Assembly (NCBI GenBank): GCA_015075375.1
Contig: JABTUM010000002.1
Coordinates: 777,393 to 841,392 of the forward strand
Source of the DNA: Planctomycetota bacterium
Lineage (GTDB): Bacteria > Planctomycetota > SZUA-567 > H5-PLA8
Length of the DNA: 64,000 bases
Direction of reading: 5' to 3'
A model generated the notes under the pieces. It was not told where the DNA came from and did not search any database. It worked only from the letters and a program-made list of their open reading frames with translations. The position numbers and the translations under genes were made by a program. Positions 7,491-16,181 of the stretch are shown here, one piece after another; within the stretch, counting starts at the first letter, position 1, and each line of letters opens with the position of its first letter.

Positions 7491-9020
7491 TTAAGGAAAG
7501 AACGGGCTTTTCGGCGTCGTCGTCTCGCACCAGCGCGTTGCCTTCAAGTACGGAATCAAAACGCCCAGCGCCTCGGCCGTCCCGACCTGATGCAGCGCCT
7601 CCACGGCATAGCCGCGCATGTAGCGGTTCTCGTGCTCCAGGCAGCGCGCCAACGGTTCCACGGCCTCGGCCGCTGCCGGCCCCAGCCGCGCCAGCGCCAG
7701 CACCGCGTTGAACGCAATCTCCATATCCGTCTCATCCAGCCGTTCGATCAACGCCGGAATCGCCGCCCGCGCCGCCGCGCTCTTCTGGCCCAGCGCCTCC
7801 ACCGCGTGGTGCCGCACGCCCGCGTCTTCGTCGCGCGTGGCCCGCGCCAAGGCTGCGATCGCATCCGCGCCGCGTGCCGCGCCGCTGGGGTTCTCGCCCA
7901 GCGCGAAGGCCGCCCACTTCCGCACGTGGGCTTCCGGAGCGCGCAGGGCTTCCAGCAGCGCAGGGACCGCCTCCGCGCCCAGCGAGCTCAGCACGTATCC
8001 GGCGTTGCGTTGACCCGCCTCGCTGCCCGAACGCAGCAGCGCCAGGCTCGGTGCGATCGCCGCCGCTCCGTGCGTCGCCAGGGCGTAGACCGCGTTCAAC
8101 GCCACCGCTTCCGCCGGATCGTCCAGCGCCTTGACCAGCGCCGGCACGGCTTCCGGCGCCGCCGGGCCCAGCCGCTCCAAGTCGTCCGCCGCCGCCGCGC
8201 GATCGGCCAACTCCGGAGCGCTCAAGCGTTCGATCGCGCCGCGCGCCGCGCTCGCGTCGCTCACCGTCCGAGCCCGCGCCGCCGGCGCTTCCGCTCCGGC
8301 CCGCCAGCGCCGCAACTGCCGCCACATCCCGCGGTGCGCCACTTCGCCCTCCGGCAGCGGCCAGCCGCCTTCTTCCTCGTCCGCGCGATCCAGCCCCGCC
8401 GCGCCTTCCACGCCCGGTTCTTCCAGGCGCATGAACTCGAACTTCAGCATGAAGCGCTGCTTCCCGCTCGTGTTCGCCGTCGCGCGGTGCCAGATGTCGT
8501 AATGGATCAGAAAGCACGTACCGGCCTCGCCCGTCACCTGCGCCGCGCCGGGTTCGCCGTCGCGCGTGTAATGATGCGCGCGGCCCGGCAGCACGCCCGT
8601 CGGGCCCATGTCGAGCGTCACGTCCTGCGGGTAATACATGATCATCGCCCACCACGGCCGGTGATGCCGGATCTGCCGGTGGTAGCCCCAGTAGCTGTCC
8701 TTGTGCCAGCCGCCGCCGGCGCTCTGCATGTTCTCGTGCATGTGCCGGTGCGGGTGCATGAAGTAACGCTTCCCCAGCACGCTCGTCAGCGCGCCCTTCA
8801 CCGTGGGGCACTCGAAGACCGCCTGCAACGCCGGGACGTGCGGCAGGATGTTATTCCCGGGATTTCCGTGCCGCCGTTCCAGCACCGCGCGGCATTCCGA
8901 AAGCGTTTTCTCGTGAAATTCGCGCGGCAGATCCGTCTTCAGCACCAGAAACCCGTGCGTGAAGAACTGCCGGATCTGGGTTTCGGTGAGCATCTTCAGC
9001 GGCTGATGGCGCACGATCAT
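7491..9020 (-). CDS. PhyH-family dioxygenase fused to HEAT repeats
   Basis: The protein is 509 aa. Residues 10-200 form a phytanoyl-CoA dioxygenase-like Fe(II)/2-oxoglutarate domain: H106-x-D108 (WHKDSY) and distal H178 (YDIWHRA) as metal ligands, R189 as probable 2-oxoglutarate anchor. After an acidic linker (about 205-225), residues 260-505 are at least six HEAT/PBS-lyase repeats (for example AVPALLEALR, VRKWAAFALG, VRHHAVEALG). PhyH enzymes are normally single-domain, so the HEAT half probably binds a protein partner. The ATG at 9020 has GGAGG 11 nt upstream; Met10 is an alternative. No signal peptide, so cytoplasmic. Substrate unknown. Confidence 0.87.
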   Translation of the reverse strand: MIVRHQPLKMLTETQIRQFFTHGFLVLKTDLPREFHEKTLSECRAVLERRHGNPGNNILPHVPALQAVFECPTVKGALTSVLGKRYFMHPHRHMHENMQSAGGGWHKDSYWGYHRQIRHHRPWWAMIMYYPQDVTLDMGPTGVLPGRAHHYTRDGEPGAAQVTGEAGTCFLIHYDIWHRATANTSGKQRFMLKFEFMRLEEPGVEGAAGLDRADEEEGGWPLPEGEVAHRGMWRQLRRWRAGAEAPAARARTVSDASAARGAIERLSAPELADRAAAADDLERLGPAAPEAVPALVKALDDPAEAVALNAVYALATHGAAAIAPSLALLRSGSEAGQRNAGYVLSSLGAEAVPALLEALRAPEAHVRKWAAFALGENPSGAARGADAIAALARATRDEDAGVRHHAVEALGQKSAAARAAIPALIERLDETDMEIAFNAVLALARLGPAAAEAVEPLARCLEHENRYMRGYAVEALHQVGTAEALGVLIPYLKATRWCETTTPKSPFFP

Positions 9021-9344
9021 GGGGTCCGAACCTCCGTTTAAGCAACAAGCCTCCGCAGCGAGCGCCCCAAAGCGCCCGCCCCGCGAGTCCGACTCGCCGA
9101 GTGAGGGAAAATGATCTTCTTAGCCCAGCGGCGCATCCTGCTTGCCCGCCGCCTGCTCCGTCTCTGTCGATACCTATTCCTACCCCACAAGCCCCGTGCA
9201 GCACCATGGATAGCGCTAAGGTTTACATGGACTTTCGTAGGGTCTGGGATGGACGGAGGCAGGGCGGGTGAACGGTGAGCAGTCACGGCTGTGACGCTAC
9301 GCCTTCACAGGCGATGCAGGCGAATCGAGAATGACAAAGCAAGT
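9021..9344. other. intergenic region, no gene seen
   Basis: 324 bp. It contains the left copy of the inverted repeat GAACGGTGAGCAGT at 9270-9283 and a small hairpin, GTCAC-ggct-GTGAC, at 9282-9295. The hairpin lies about 50 bp past the stop of the AT-rich membrane gene and could end its transcript, but there is no T-run. No convincing promoter for the PhyH-HEAT gene. Confidence 0.45.
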
Positions 9345-10058
9345 CTACTCCATACCAACATGAACTGCTTTAAGGGTTAATAGTAGCAACATGATGCTAG
9401 CCCAATTTGAAAAGGTCACCAGACCAATCGCTATTGCTACAAAGAAATACCCATCTATACCCCTTGCTTTCCAATCACGATCTCTGCGACATACGCGCCC
9501 AAGCATGTATAGTGACCAGCCACCCAATACGAAACACCCAATAGCTAACATGCCTGCAACGGAAATAAGCAAGTCGGGTGAACCGCTCTTGGAGAGAGCA
9601 GCTATTGCGACACCTGCTTCGAGCATGGCGAAAACAAGGGTTATACTTGCGGCAAGCAAAGGCTCATGAATAACAGAAACGCTGGGTTTTCGAAGGGTGT
9701 CCTTGATTAACTTGGGTAAAAACCGATGGTACACTATTCCAAATACAAGGGGATAGGAGATTAAAAAGCAGGCCCACACAACGGTTGCTTGGAGATTAAG
9801 ACGCCTATTTGCATCAATAATGCCATGTAAGAAACACAACGCCAGAGTCGGTATGATTGTAGTTAATGCGGCGAATTGAAACGAACTTTTTATTCCACCA
9901 CGATAATGCCGGATTAACAACTTAACCCGCTGCTGCTTCTCTGCATCCGCGCACCGCGCCACCTCCGCCTCCAACGCCGCCAACTCCTCCGGCGTCGGAT
10001 CGCGAACCAAACTACGCAGCCAAGCCGTTACGCCGTTACCGTTCACTGCTCACCGTTC
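9270..10058. repeat. 14-bp inverted repeats framing the AT-rich membrane gene
   Basis: GAACGGTGAGCAGT occurs at 9270-9283 and its exact complement at 10045-10058, enclosing about 760 bp that is visibly poorer in GC than the surroundings. The right copy contains the end of the AraC gene and the GTG start of the membrane gene. The sequence also belongs to the heptamer family, so the pairing could arise from two dispersed copies rather than one mobile unit. I see no target duplication. Confidence 0.5.
9345..10046 (-). CDS. membrane protein of unknown function, AT-rich
   Basis: The protein is 233 aa with a soluble charged N-terminus of about 55 residues, then five or so hydrophobic segments: near 57-75, 86-108, 127-150, 159-181 and 202-225. 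The GTG start at 10046 lies 3 nt past the AraC stop, so the two are probably translationally coupled. The first 40 codons are GC-rich like the rest of the window. After about 9930 codon use becomes clearly AT-rich, as if a foreign coding segment had been joined to a native start. No family recognised. Confidence 0.6.
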   Translation of the reverse strand: MNGNGVTAWLRSLVRDPTPEELAALEAEVARCADAEKQQRVKLLIRHYRGGIKSSFQFAALTTIIPTLALCFLHGIIDANRRLNLQATVVWACFLISYPLVFGIVYHRFLPKLIKDTLRKPSVSVIHEPLLAASITLVFAMLEAGVAIAALSKSGSPDLLISVAGMLAIGCFVLGGWSLYMLGRVCRRDRDWKARGIDGYFFVAIAIGLVTFSNWASIMLLLLTLKAVHVGME

Positions 10059-10955
10059 GTTTTTCGTCTCGCCCTGCTGCGCCTCCTCGCGGTACTTCGT
10101 CGGAGCGATCCCCGTCAGCCGGCTGAACGCGCGAGAAAAATAGTACGGGTCGCGGTAGCCCACCGTCTCCGCCACCTCCGCCACCGGCCGCTGCGTCCGA
10201 GCCAGCAGTTCCTGCGCGCGGCGCAGGCGGAGTTGCTCCAGGTACTTCATCGGCGGCATCCCCACCAGCCGCTTGAAGACCTGGGTAAAGTACGTCGGAT
10301 GCAGGTGCGCCGCTGCGGCCAGGTCGGTCAGTGCGAGATCGTCGCCGAAATTCCGCGTCATCTGCGCGAGCACGTCCCGGATGCGGTCCACCGGCAGCCG
10401 CGTGTTCGTGTTCTCCGCGACGCTGGGCTTCGCTTCGGCTTTAGGGATGCGCCGGTCCGGCGGCCGGTGATCCGAGGCCGGCGCGCGGTACGCCACCAGC
10501 AGGATCCGCATCAGCAGGCTCTTCAGCGCCAGCTGCCGCGCCGCGCCTTGCCCGCGCCACTCCGCGTGCAGTTGCTTCGCCAACTCCAGCACCTGCGCCG
10601 CGCTCTCGCCGCGCAGCGCGCGGGGCGGGGGAAAGAGCCGCAGAAGCTGCAAGGTCTGCGTCGTCGCCGACTCGAAGTGGACCCAGATCTTGCGCATCGG
10701 GTCCGCCGCGTCCGTATCGCCTTGCTGGATCGTGCCCGAGGGAAAGAGCAGGACGTCGCCGCCCGAAAGGCCGTACTCTTCGTCTTCCAGCCGCGCGCGC
10801 GCCTTGCCGCTCAAGACCGCGTAGATTTTGTCGCAGTGGCTCCGGTGCGCCAGCGGCACCCACTGCTGCCGCACGTAACCGTCCACCACCGTCTCGACCC
10901 GGAAGGACGCTTCCGCGAGCAACGCGTCGAGCTGTTCGGCGAGGGGCTGGGCCAT
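10050..10955 (-). CDS. AraC-family transcriptional regulator
   Basis: The protein is 301 aa. Residues 1-110 form a cupin-like sensing domain (HRSHCDKIYAVLSGKARARL, GDVLLFPSGTIQQGD), probably binding a sugar or related ligand. Residues 195-290 hold two helix-turn-helix motifs: the first around LALTDLAAAAHLHPTYFTQV, the second ending in the family signature GYRDPYYFSRAFSRLTG-APTKYR. It is followed after 3 nt by the AT-rich membrane gene and preceded by the SGNH hydrolase on the same strand. Target genes unknown. Confidence 0.9.
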   Translation of the reverse strand: MAQPLAEQLDALLAEASFRVETVVDGYVRQQWVPLAHRSHCDKIYAVLSGKARARLEDEEYGLSGGDVLLFPSGTIQQGDTDAADPMRKIWVHFESATTQTLQLLRLFPPPRALRGESAAQVLELAKQLHAEWRGQGAARQLALKSLLMRILLVAYRAPASDHRPPDRRIPKAEAKPSVAENTNTRLPVDRIRDVLAQMTRNFGDDLALTDLAAAAHLHPTYFTQVFKRLVGMPPMKYLEQLRLRRAQELLARTQRPVAEVAETVGYRDPYYFSRAFSRLTGIAPTKYREEAQQGETKNER

Positions 10956-11004
10956 GCGTATACGGTAACGCCGAACGGGATTCGGTAAACGGCAAGGGCG
11001 GACC

Positions 11005-11823
11005 TCACTCCTCCGCCGGACGTTCCTTTAAACTTTTCTCGAGCGCTTCCTGCACCAGCGGCAGCAGACGGGCGGCGACGAGCTTGTTGCCCGCCGCGCT
11101 GGGGTGGTTGGCGTCCGTCCAGTGCTCCGGTCGGTTCAGGTCGTACTGCATGTTCGGCAGATACAACGCGCCGTACTTCGCGCACAATTCCTGCTCCATC
11201 TTCTGTATCGCGTAGCCCAGTTCCGGCGTCGCTCGCGCCAGCGTATTCGGCGGGTGTACCTTCGGCACTTCCTTCCCGGCCACGTTGAGGTGCGGGCCGA
11301 AGACGCTCGCGAAGACCACCTGGATCTTGCTGTCCCGGCAGCGCGCCAGAATGAACTCCAGGTCTTCCCGAATCAGGTCCAGCGGGCGGCTGGCCTGGAT
11401 GAAATCGTTGGCGCCCAGCGCAATCACCGCCACGCGCGGCTTCAGGCTCAACACGTCCTGCCTCAGCCGCCAGCGCCCTCCGCCGATGGTATCCCCGCCG
11501 ATCCCCTTGTTGATCACTTCGCAGTCCGGCAGATCCAGCGCCAGAAAATCGCTGAAGCGCCCGCCCCAGCCCCCGCAGCTCGTCAGGCTGTCCCCGAAGC
11601 AGACGATCCGCCGGTCCGTGCGATGCGACGAGCGGTGCGTGAAGTACGTCCCCAGCGCCAGAATCCCCAGCACCGCCGCCAGAGCCGCCGTCACCAGCCG
11701 GCGCATGGCCTTGGGCGAAAGGTCCGTCTCCACCGGATCGTGAACCTGTTCCACCGCCGGCGCCTCGGGCGCGGGAGCCGCGTCCGCGGACTCGGCCGGT
11801 GAAAGCGTGGGGGAATCGCTCAT
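11005..11823 (-). CDS. membrane-anchored SGNH/GDSL hydrolase
   Basis: The protein is 272 aa. After a Pro/Ala-rich cytoplasmic tail, one transmembrane helix spans about residues 41-60 (RLVTAALAAVLGILALGTYF), so the enzyme faces outward. The SGNH blocks are FGDSL with Ser79 (I), INKGIGGDT (II), GANDF (III), and DANHPSAAGN (V) supplying Asp and His. Such enzymes are esterases or lipases, often acting on acetylated glycans or lipids. Substrate unknown. It is divergent from korA. Confidence 0.88.
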   Translation of the reverse strand: MSDSPTLSPAESADAAPAPEAPAVEQVHDPVETDLSPKAMRRLVTAALAAVLGILALGTYFTHRSSHRTDRRIVCFGDSLTSCGGWGGRFSDFLALDLPDCEVINKGIGGDTIGGGRWRLRQDVLSLKPRVAVIALGANDFIQASRPLDLIREDLEFILARCRDSKIQVVFASVFGPHLNVAGKEVPKVHPPNTLARATPELGYAIQKMEQELCAKYGALYLPNMQYDLNRPEHWTDANHPSAAGNKLVAARLLPLVQEALEKSLKERPAEE

Positions 11824-12197
11824 GCCGAGTACCTTATACGCAAAAACAGGAAACGTAAATCAGGAGCGCGCGGTCCGGCCCCAGCCGCCCGATTCGCCGC
11901 CGCGAAGGCGCTTTTCCAGGCCATCCCGGCCAGGCGCCAAACCTCATTTCCAAGGTCGTACCCCCCTCCTGCATTCTTTCCCTGTCTCAAAACGCCCTGC
12001 TTCCTATGCTTCCTGCCATCCCTCCCCGGATTGCCTAAACCCCTAACACGTATCACTTAACCGCATTTCCGCACTCGATATCTTCTGGAGAAACGCCGAT
12101 AAGGTAGGTAGAATCCTTAAAGGAAGCTTGTTCTGGGATTCCCCTAACATCTGGAATCCATTTTCGATCTCCCACCACGGAGTGTTTTCATCAGGCC
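11824..12197. other. intergenic region between divergent SGNH hydrolase and korA
   Basis: 374 bp with no supportable gene. A pyrimidine-rich stretch runs through about 11950-12050. A TAGAAT hexamer at 12109-12114 could be the -10 of the korAB promoter, without a good -35 at 16-18 bp. No strong ribosome-binding site precedes korA. Confidence 0.4.
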
Positions 12198-14135
12198 ATG
12201 AGCACCTCGACGCCACCCGTACCAGCCGCAGAACCCGTCAAGCAGCGCCAGAAACTCAGCAGCGTGACGGTCCGATTCGCCGGTGACAGCGGCGACGGCG
12301 TCCAGATTACCGGCGATCAGTTCACGCAAACCACCGCCATCGCCGGCAACGATCTGGCCACCTTGCCCGACTACCCGGCCGAAATCCGCGCGCCCGCCGG
12401 CACCTTGCCCGGTGTCTCGGGTTTCCAGATTCAATTTGCCGCCACCGACATCTTCACGCCCGGCGACCACCCCGACGTCCTGGTGGTCTTCAACCCTGCC
12501 GCGCTCAAGGTTCACGTCCCCGACCTGCCTCAAAACGGCATCCTCATCGCCGACACCAAGAAATTCGACAAGTCCAACCTGGCCAAGGCCGGCTACGCCT
12601 CCAATCCGCTCGACGACGGTTCGCTTTCCAAGTACCGCTTCTTCGCCGAGCCGATCACCGAGATGACAATCAAGTCGCTGCGCGACATCACCGATCTGTC
12701 CGCGCGCGAGAAAGAACGCTGCAAGAACTTCTTCGCCCTCGGCATGGCCTACTGGCTCTTCAATCGTTCGCTCGAACCGTCCATGCGCTGGATCGAAGGG
12801 AAGTTCAAGAAGACGCCCCTCATCTCGCAAGCCTGCCAGACCGCCCTGCGCGCCGGGTACACCTACTGCGACGTGACCGAACCCTTCCACGCCGTGGCGT
12901 ACGAAATTCCGCCCGCGCCGACGAAGCCCGGCACCTACCGCAACATCTCCGGCAACCAGGCCCTCGCCTTGGGCCTCGTCGCCGCCGCCGAACGCACCGG
13001 CCTGCCGCTCTTCTACGGCGCCTACCCGATCACGCCGGCCAGCGACATCCTGCACGAACTCGCCAAGCATAAGAACTTCGGCATCATGACCTTCCAGGCC
13101 GAAGACGAGATCGCCGCCATGGCCTCGGTCGTCGGAGCGTCCTTCTCCGGAGCCCTCGCCGTCGCCGGCACCGCCGGACCCGGTTTGGCGCTGAAGTCCG
13201 AAGCCCTCTCCTTGGCCGTGATGACCGAACTCCCGGTCGTCGTCATCGACGTCCAGCGCGGCGGACCGTCCACCGGCCTTCCGACCAAGACCGAACAGGC
13301 CGACTTGCTCTTCGCTCTTTACGGCCGGCACGGCGAAGCCCCCACCGCCATCATTGCGCCGGCCACCCCGGGCGAGAACTTCAACCTCGTCCTCGAAGCC
13401 TGCCGCCTGGCCGTCAAGCACATGACGCCGGTCCTCTTCCTTTCCGACGGCTATTTGGCCAACGGCTCCGAACCCTGGCGCGTCCCGGAAATGTCCGAAC
13501 TCCCCGAGATGAAGGCCCATTACGCCTCCGCCAACACGCCCAACTTCAACCCCTACGCCCGCGATCCCCAGACCCTCGCGCGCCCCTGGGCCATCCCCGG
13601 CACCGCCGGCCTCGAACACCGCATCGGCGGCCTCGAGAAGCGCGAAGTCACCGGACACGTCAGCTACGATCCGGTCAACCACGAGAAGATGTGCCTCATC
13701 CGCGCCGAGAAAATCGAACGCATGGCCGACGACATCCCGCCGCTGGAAGTCACCGGCGACGAAGACGCCGAACTCCTCGTCCTCGGCTGGGGCAGCACCT
13801 ACGGCTCGATCTGCGCCGGCTGCCGCCGCGCGCGCGAAAACGGGCGCAAGGTCGCCCAGGCGCACCTGCGCTACCTCAACCCCATGCCCAAAAACACCGC
13901 GGCCGTCCTTAAACGCTTCAAGAAAGTGTTGATCCCTGAACTGAATCTCGGACAGCTTTCGCTCCTCATCCGCGGCAAGTTCCTCATCGACTGCGTGCCC
14001 CTCAACAAGGTCCAGGGCTCGCCCTTCAGCGGGCAGGAAATGTACCAAGCCATCGCCGCCGTCCTCGACGGAAAGCCCGTCAAGCAGCCGGGCGAAGCCG
14101 TCGCCACCTCCACCGTCCAAATCTCCGAAGGATAA
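12198..14135 (+). CDS. korA: 2-oxoacid:ferredoxin oxidoreductase, fused gamma-alpha subunit
   Basis: The protein is 645 aa. Residues 20-215 are the gamma domain (VRFAGDSGDGVQITGDQ), and residues 240-620 the alpha domain with the pyrimidine-binding YPITPASDILHELAKH segment characteristic of KorA-type subunits. With KorB it oxidises a 2-oxoacid, most likely 2-oxoglutarate, with CoA to acyl-CoA and CO2 while reducing ferredoxin. It can also run in the reductive direction in some organisms. korB follows after 8 nt in an operon. The gamma-alpha fusion is normal for the two-subunit type. Choice between 2-oxoglutarate and other 2-oxoacids is inference. Confidence 0.93.
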   Translation: MSTSTPPVPAAEPVKQRQKLSSVTVRFAGDSGDGVQITGDQFTQTTAIAGNDLATLPDYPAEIRAPAGTLPGVSGFQIQFAATDIFTPGDHPDVLVVFNPAALKVHVPDLPQNGILIADTKKFDKSNLAKAGYASNPLDDGSLSKYRFFAEPITEMTIKSLRDITDLSAREKERCKNFFALGMAYWLFNRSLEPSMRWIEGKFKKTPLISQACQTALRAGYTYCDVTEPFHAVAYEIPPAPTKPGTYRNISGNQALALGLVAAAERTGLPLFYGAYPITPASDILHELAKHKNFGIMTFQAEDEIAAMASVVGASFSGALAVAGTAGPGLALKSEALSLAVMTELPVVVIDVQRGGPSTGLPTKTEQADLLFALYGRHGEAPTAIIAPATPGENFNLVLEACRLAVKHMTPVLFLSDGYLANGSEPWRVPEMSELPEMKAHYASANTPNFNPYARDPQTLARPWAIPGTAGLEHRIGGLEKREVTGHVSYDPVNHEKMCLIRAEKIERMADDIPPLEVTGDEDAELLVLGWGSTYGSICAGCRRARENGRKVAQAHLRYLNPMPKNTAAVLKRFKKVLIPELNLGQLSLLIRGKFLIDCVPLNKVQGSPFSGQEMYQAIAAVLDGKPVKQPGEAVATSTVQISEG

Positions 14136-14143
14136 AAGCCACC

Positions 14144-15163
14144 ATGACCGTCGCAGCCGCCGAACCGAAGAAGTACACCAAGGCCGATTTCCAGACCGAC
14201 CAGGAAGTCCGCTGGTGCCCCGGATGCGGGGACTACGCGATCCTCGCCGCCGCGCTCCAGGCCTTCGCCGGCCTCGGCGTCGCCCGCGAGAAGTTCGTCA
14301 TGGTCTCCGGCATCGGCTGCTCCAGCCGCTTCCCGTACTACGTCAACACCTACGGCTTCCACACGATCCACGGCCGGGCGCCCGCCGTCGCCACCGGCGT
14401 CAAGCTCGCCAACCCCGAACTCCAGGTCTGGGTCGTCACCGGCGACGGCGACGGCATGTCCATCGGCGGCAACCACCTCATGCACGCCCTGCGCCGAAAC
14501 CTCGACATCAAGATTCTCATGTTCAACAACCGCATCTACGGCCTCACCAAGGGCCAGTACTCGCCCACCAGCGAACTCGGTAAGGTCACCAAGTCCACGC
14601 CCTTCGGCTCCGTCGATCAGCCCGTCAATCCCGTCAGCTTCGCGCTGGCCAGCGAAGCCACGTTCGTCGCCCGCACCGCCGACATCTACATCCCGCACCT
14701 GCAGGAAGTCCTGCGCCGCGCCGCCGCGCATAAGGGCGTCTGCTTCGTCGAGATCCTCCAGAACTGCGTCATCTTCAACGACGGCGCCTTCAAGGACATC
14801 ACCGACCGCACCAGCCGCGACGACCAGCAGCTCCTCCTCGAACACGGCAAGCCCATGATCTTCGGCAAGGGCAAGGACAAGGGCCTGCGGCTCAAGGAAG
14901 TCGGCGTCGAAGTCGTCCAGCTCGGCAAGGACGGCGCGCGCCCCGACGATCTGCTCGTCCACGACGAACACCGCGACGACCAGACCCTCGCCTACCTCCT
15001 CTCGCGCCTCGAACATCCCACGATGATGGGCATCTTCCGCGACGTCGAACGCCCCAGCTTCGACCAGCGCGCCCACGGCCAGATCGCCGATGCCCGCAAG
15101 AAGTACGGCCCCGGCAACCTCGAAGCCCTCGTTAAAGGCAAAGAGACCTGGACCGTCAAGTAG
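14144..15163 (+). CDS. korB: 2-oxoacid:ferredoxin oxidoreductase, beta subunit
   Basis: The protein is 339 aa, the thiamine-diphosphate-binding partner of KorA. It carries WCPGCGDYAI near residue 24 and GIGCSS near 64 (cysteines that bind the 4Fe-4S cluster in this family), and the ThDP/Mg motif TGDGDGMSIGGNH (about residues 100-112) with NNRIYGLTKGQ downstream. Like other two-subunit enzymes it has no separate ferredoxin-like delta subunit nearby. The ferredoxin dependence suggests anaerobic or flexible metabolism. Confidence 0.94.
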   Translation: MTVAAAEPKKYTKADFQTDQEVRWCPGCGDYAILAAALQAFAGLGVAREKFVMVSGIGCSSRFPYYVNTYGFHTIHGRAPAVATGVKLANPELQVWVVTGDGDGMSIGGNHLMHALRRNLDIKILMFNNRIYGLTKGQYSPTSELGKVTKSTPFGSVDQPVNPVSFALASEATFVARTADIYIPHLQEVLRRAAAHKGVCFVEILQNCVIFNDGAFKDITDRTSRDDQQLLLEHGKPMIFGKGKDKGLRLKEVGVEVVQLGKDGARPDDLLVHDEHRDDQTLAYLLSRLEHPTMMGIFRDVERPSFDQRAHGQIADARKKYGPGNLEALVKGKETWTVK

Positions 15164-15557
15164 GCCCGTATCGCCGGAGCCCTAGAGTTCCTGTGCCAGC
15201 CACGTGACCGCCGTGCCGTTCCCCCTTCTCCCGCTGGGAGAAAGGCGGGGAGGAGGGCCGTGTGCCTTTGCCCTTCACGGGTAACCCAGACCCGGAAACC
15301 GGCAACCCGCTCTTTCACCCCTACGCCCCACGTGCGCAAGTGGCCCTTTGCCTATTATTAATTGGCATATCTACAATTAAGCCTTGGTTGGTAAGTAAAA
15401 TCCGCACAAGATCGCCGTCATTTTTGGACAATTCGGCCAAAAGTGTTCTTTTTATCGATTTTGGTCGATTCTGCTCAAGGTGTGGGGTAGAATGCCGACA
15501 TCACGCTGGACACAAGATTGCCCTAATGTGATGGAAGCCCTGTAAGGAGAATAGGTT
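15164..15557. other. intergenic region with composite repeat and AT-rich stretch
   Basis: 394 bp without a gene. The left part holds the composite repeat at 15221-15310. The middle, about 15345-15480, is markedly AT-rich and may contain the CBS-protein promoter. A TAGAAT hexamer lies at 15488-15493, similar to that before korA, but without a clear -35. Confidence 0.45.
15221..15310. repeat. composite dispersed repeat, copy 1
   Basis: A palindromic head (TTCTCCC-gct-GGGAGAA) is followed by GGCGGGGAGGAGGGC, TTTGCCCTTCACGG and GGAAACCGGCA. Copy 2 at 18593-18680 has the same order of elements. The head may double as a weak terminator for korB. Confidence 0.6.
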
Positions 15558-16094
15558 ATGGGATTGATCGAACGCGAAGAAGACGAAGACATGTATCACG
15601 AGACCACCGTACTGGTGCGCCGCCACCTTACCGACGAAGTATTGCGCGAACCGCTTTCGCACGTCACCGAGAGCAAGGCCATCTGCCTCCCGACGACCGC
15701 CACCATCCAGGAAGTCGTCGAAGCCATGCGCGAAGGCCGCCAAGGCGCGGTCCTGATCACCGATCCCGACACCAAGAAGCTCGCCGGGATCTTCACCGAG
15801 CGCGATCTGCTTTACCGCGTCGCAGGGCGCAACTGGGATTATCACAAGCGGACCGTCAAGGAAGCGATGACGCCCGATCCCGAGACGCTCACCCCGCGCG
15901 ACCAAGTCGGCTACGCGCTCAACGTGATGATGACCCACGGCTACCGCCACATACCGATCATCAAGAAGCAAGGCCAGCCTTGGGGCATGATCTCCGTTCG
16001 CGATATCCTCATGTACCTCGTCGAACACTTCCCCGAGGACGTGATCAACCTGCCGCCGTCGCCGCAGAACCACAGCGAACGCGAAGGGGGATGA
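15558..16094 (+). CDS. tandem CBS-domain protein
   Basis: The protein is 178 aa, preceded by AAGGAGA 9 nt before the ATG. It contains two CBS motifs, roughly residues 35-95 (AVLITDPDTKKLAGIFTERD) and 100-165 (HIPIIKKQGQPWGMISVRDI), after a 30-residue N-terminal segment. CBS pairs bind adenosine nucleotides and regulate enzymes or transporters. Standalone forms like this are common and their partners unknown. It stands alone between korAB and a convergent terminator. Confidence 0.88.
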   Translation: MGLIEREEDEDMYHETTVLVRRHLTDEVLREPLSHVTESKAICLPTTATIQEVVEAMREGRQGAVLITDPDTKKLAGIFTERDLLYRVAGRNWDYHKRTVKEAMTPDPETLTPRDQVGYALNVMMTHGYRHIPIIKKQGQPWGMISVRDILMYLVEHFPEDVINLPPSPQNHSEREGG

Positions 16095-16132
16095 GGTTTC
16101 GTACCCCAAAAGGTGCGCGTAAATTGCAAGCA

Positions 16133-16170
16133 CGGCCACGGCGCCTCGAACGCCGTGGCCGTTTGCTTTT
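16133..16170 (+). terminator. bidirectional terminator
   Basis: An 11-bp perfect stem, CGGCCACGGCG with CGCCGTGGCCG, has a 7-nt loop and is followed on the plus strand by TTTGCTTTT. It sits between the convergent CBS gene and the propeller protein gene and can serve both. Confidence 0.88.
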
Positions 16171-16181
16171 CGTCCCGCTGC

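Noticed and set aside
12144..14120. A 658-codon minus-strand frame opposite korA
   Set aside because: Shadow of GC-rich codons in korA. The product is low-complexity Gly/Asp/Glu/Val and matches no family, while korA on the other strand has clear motifs.
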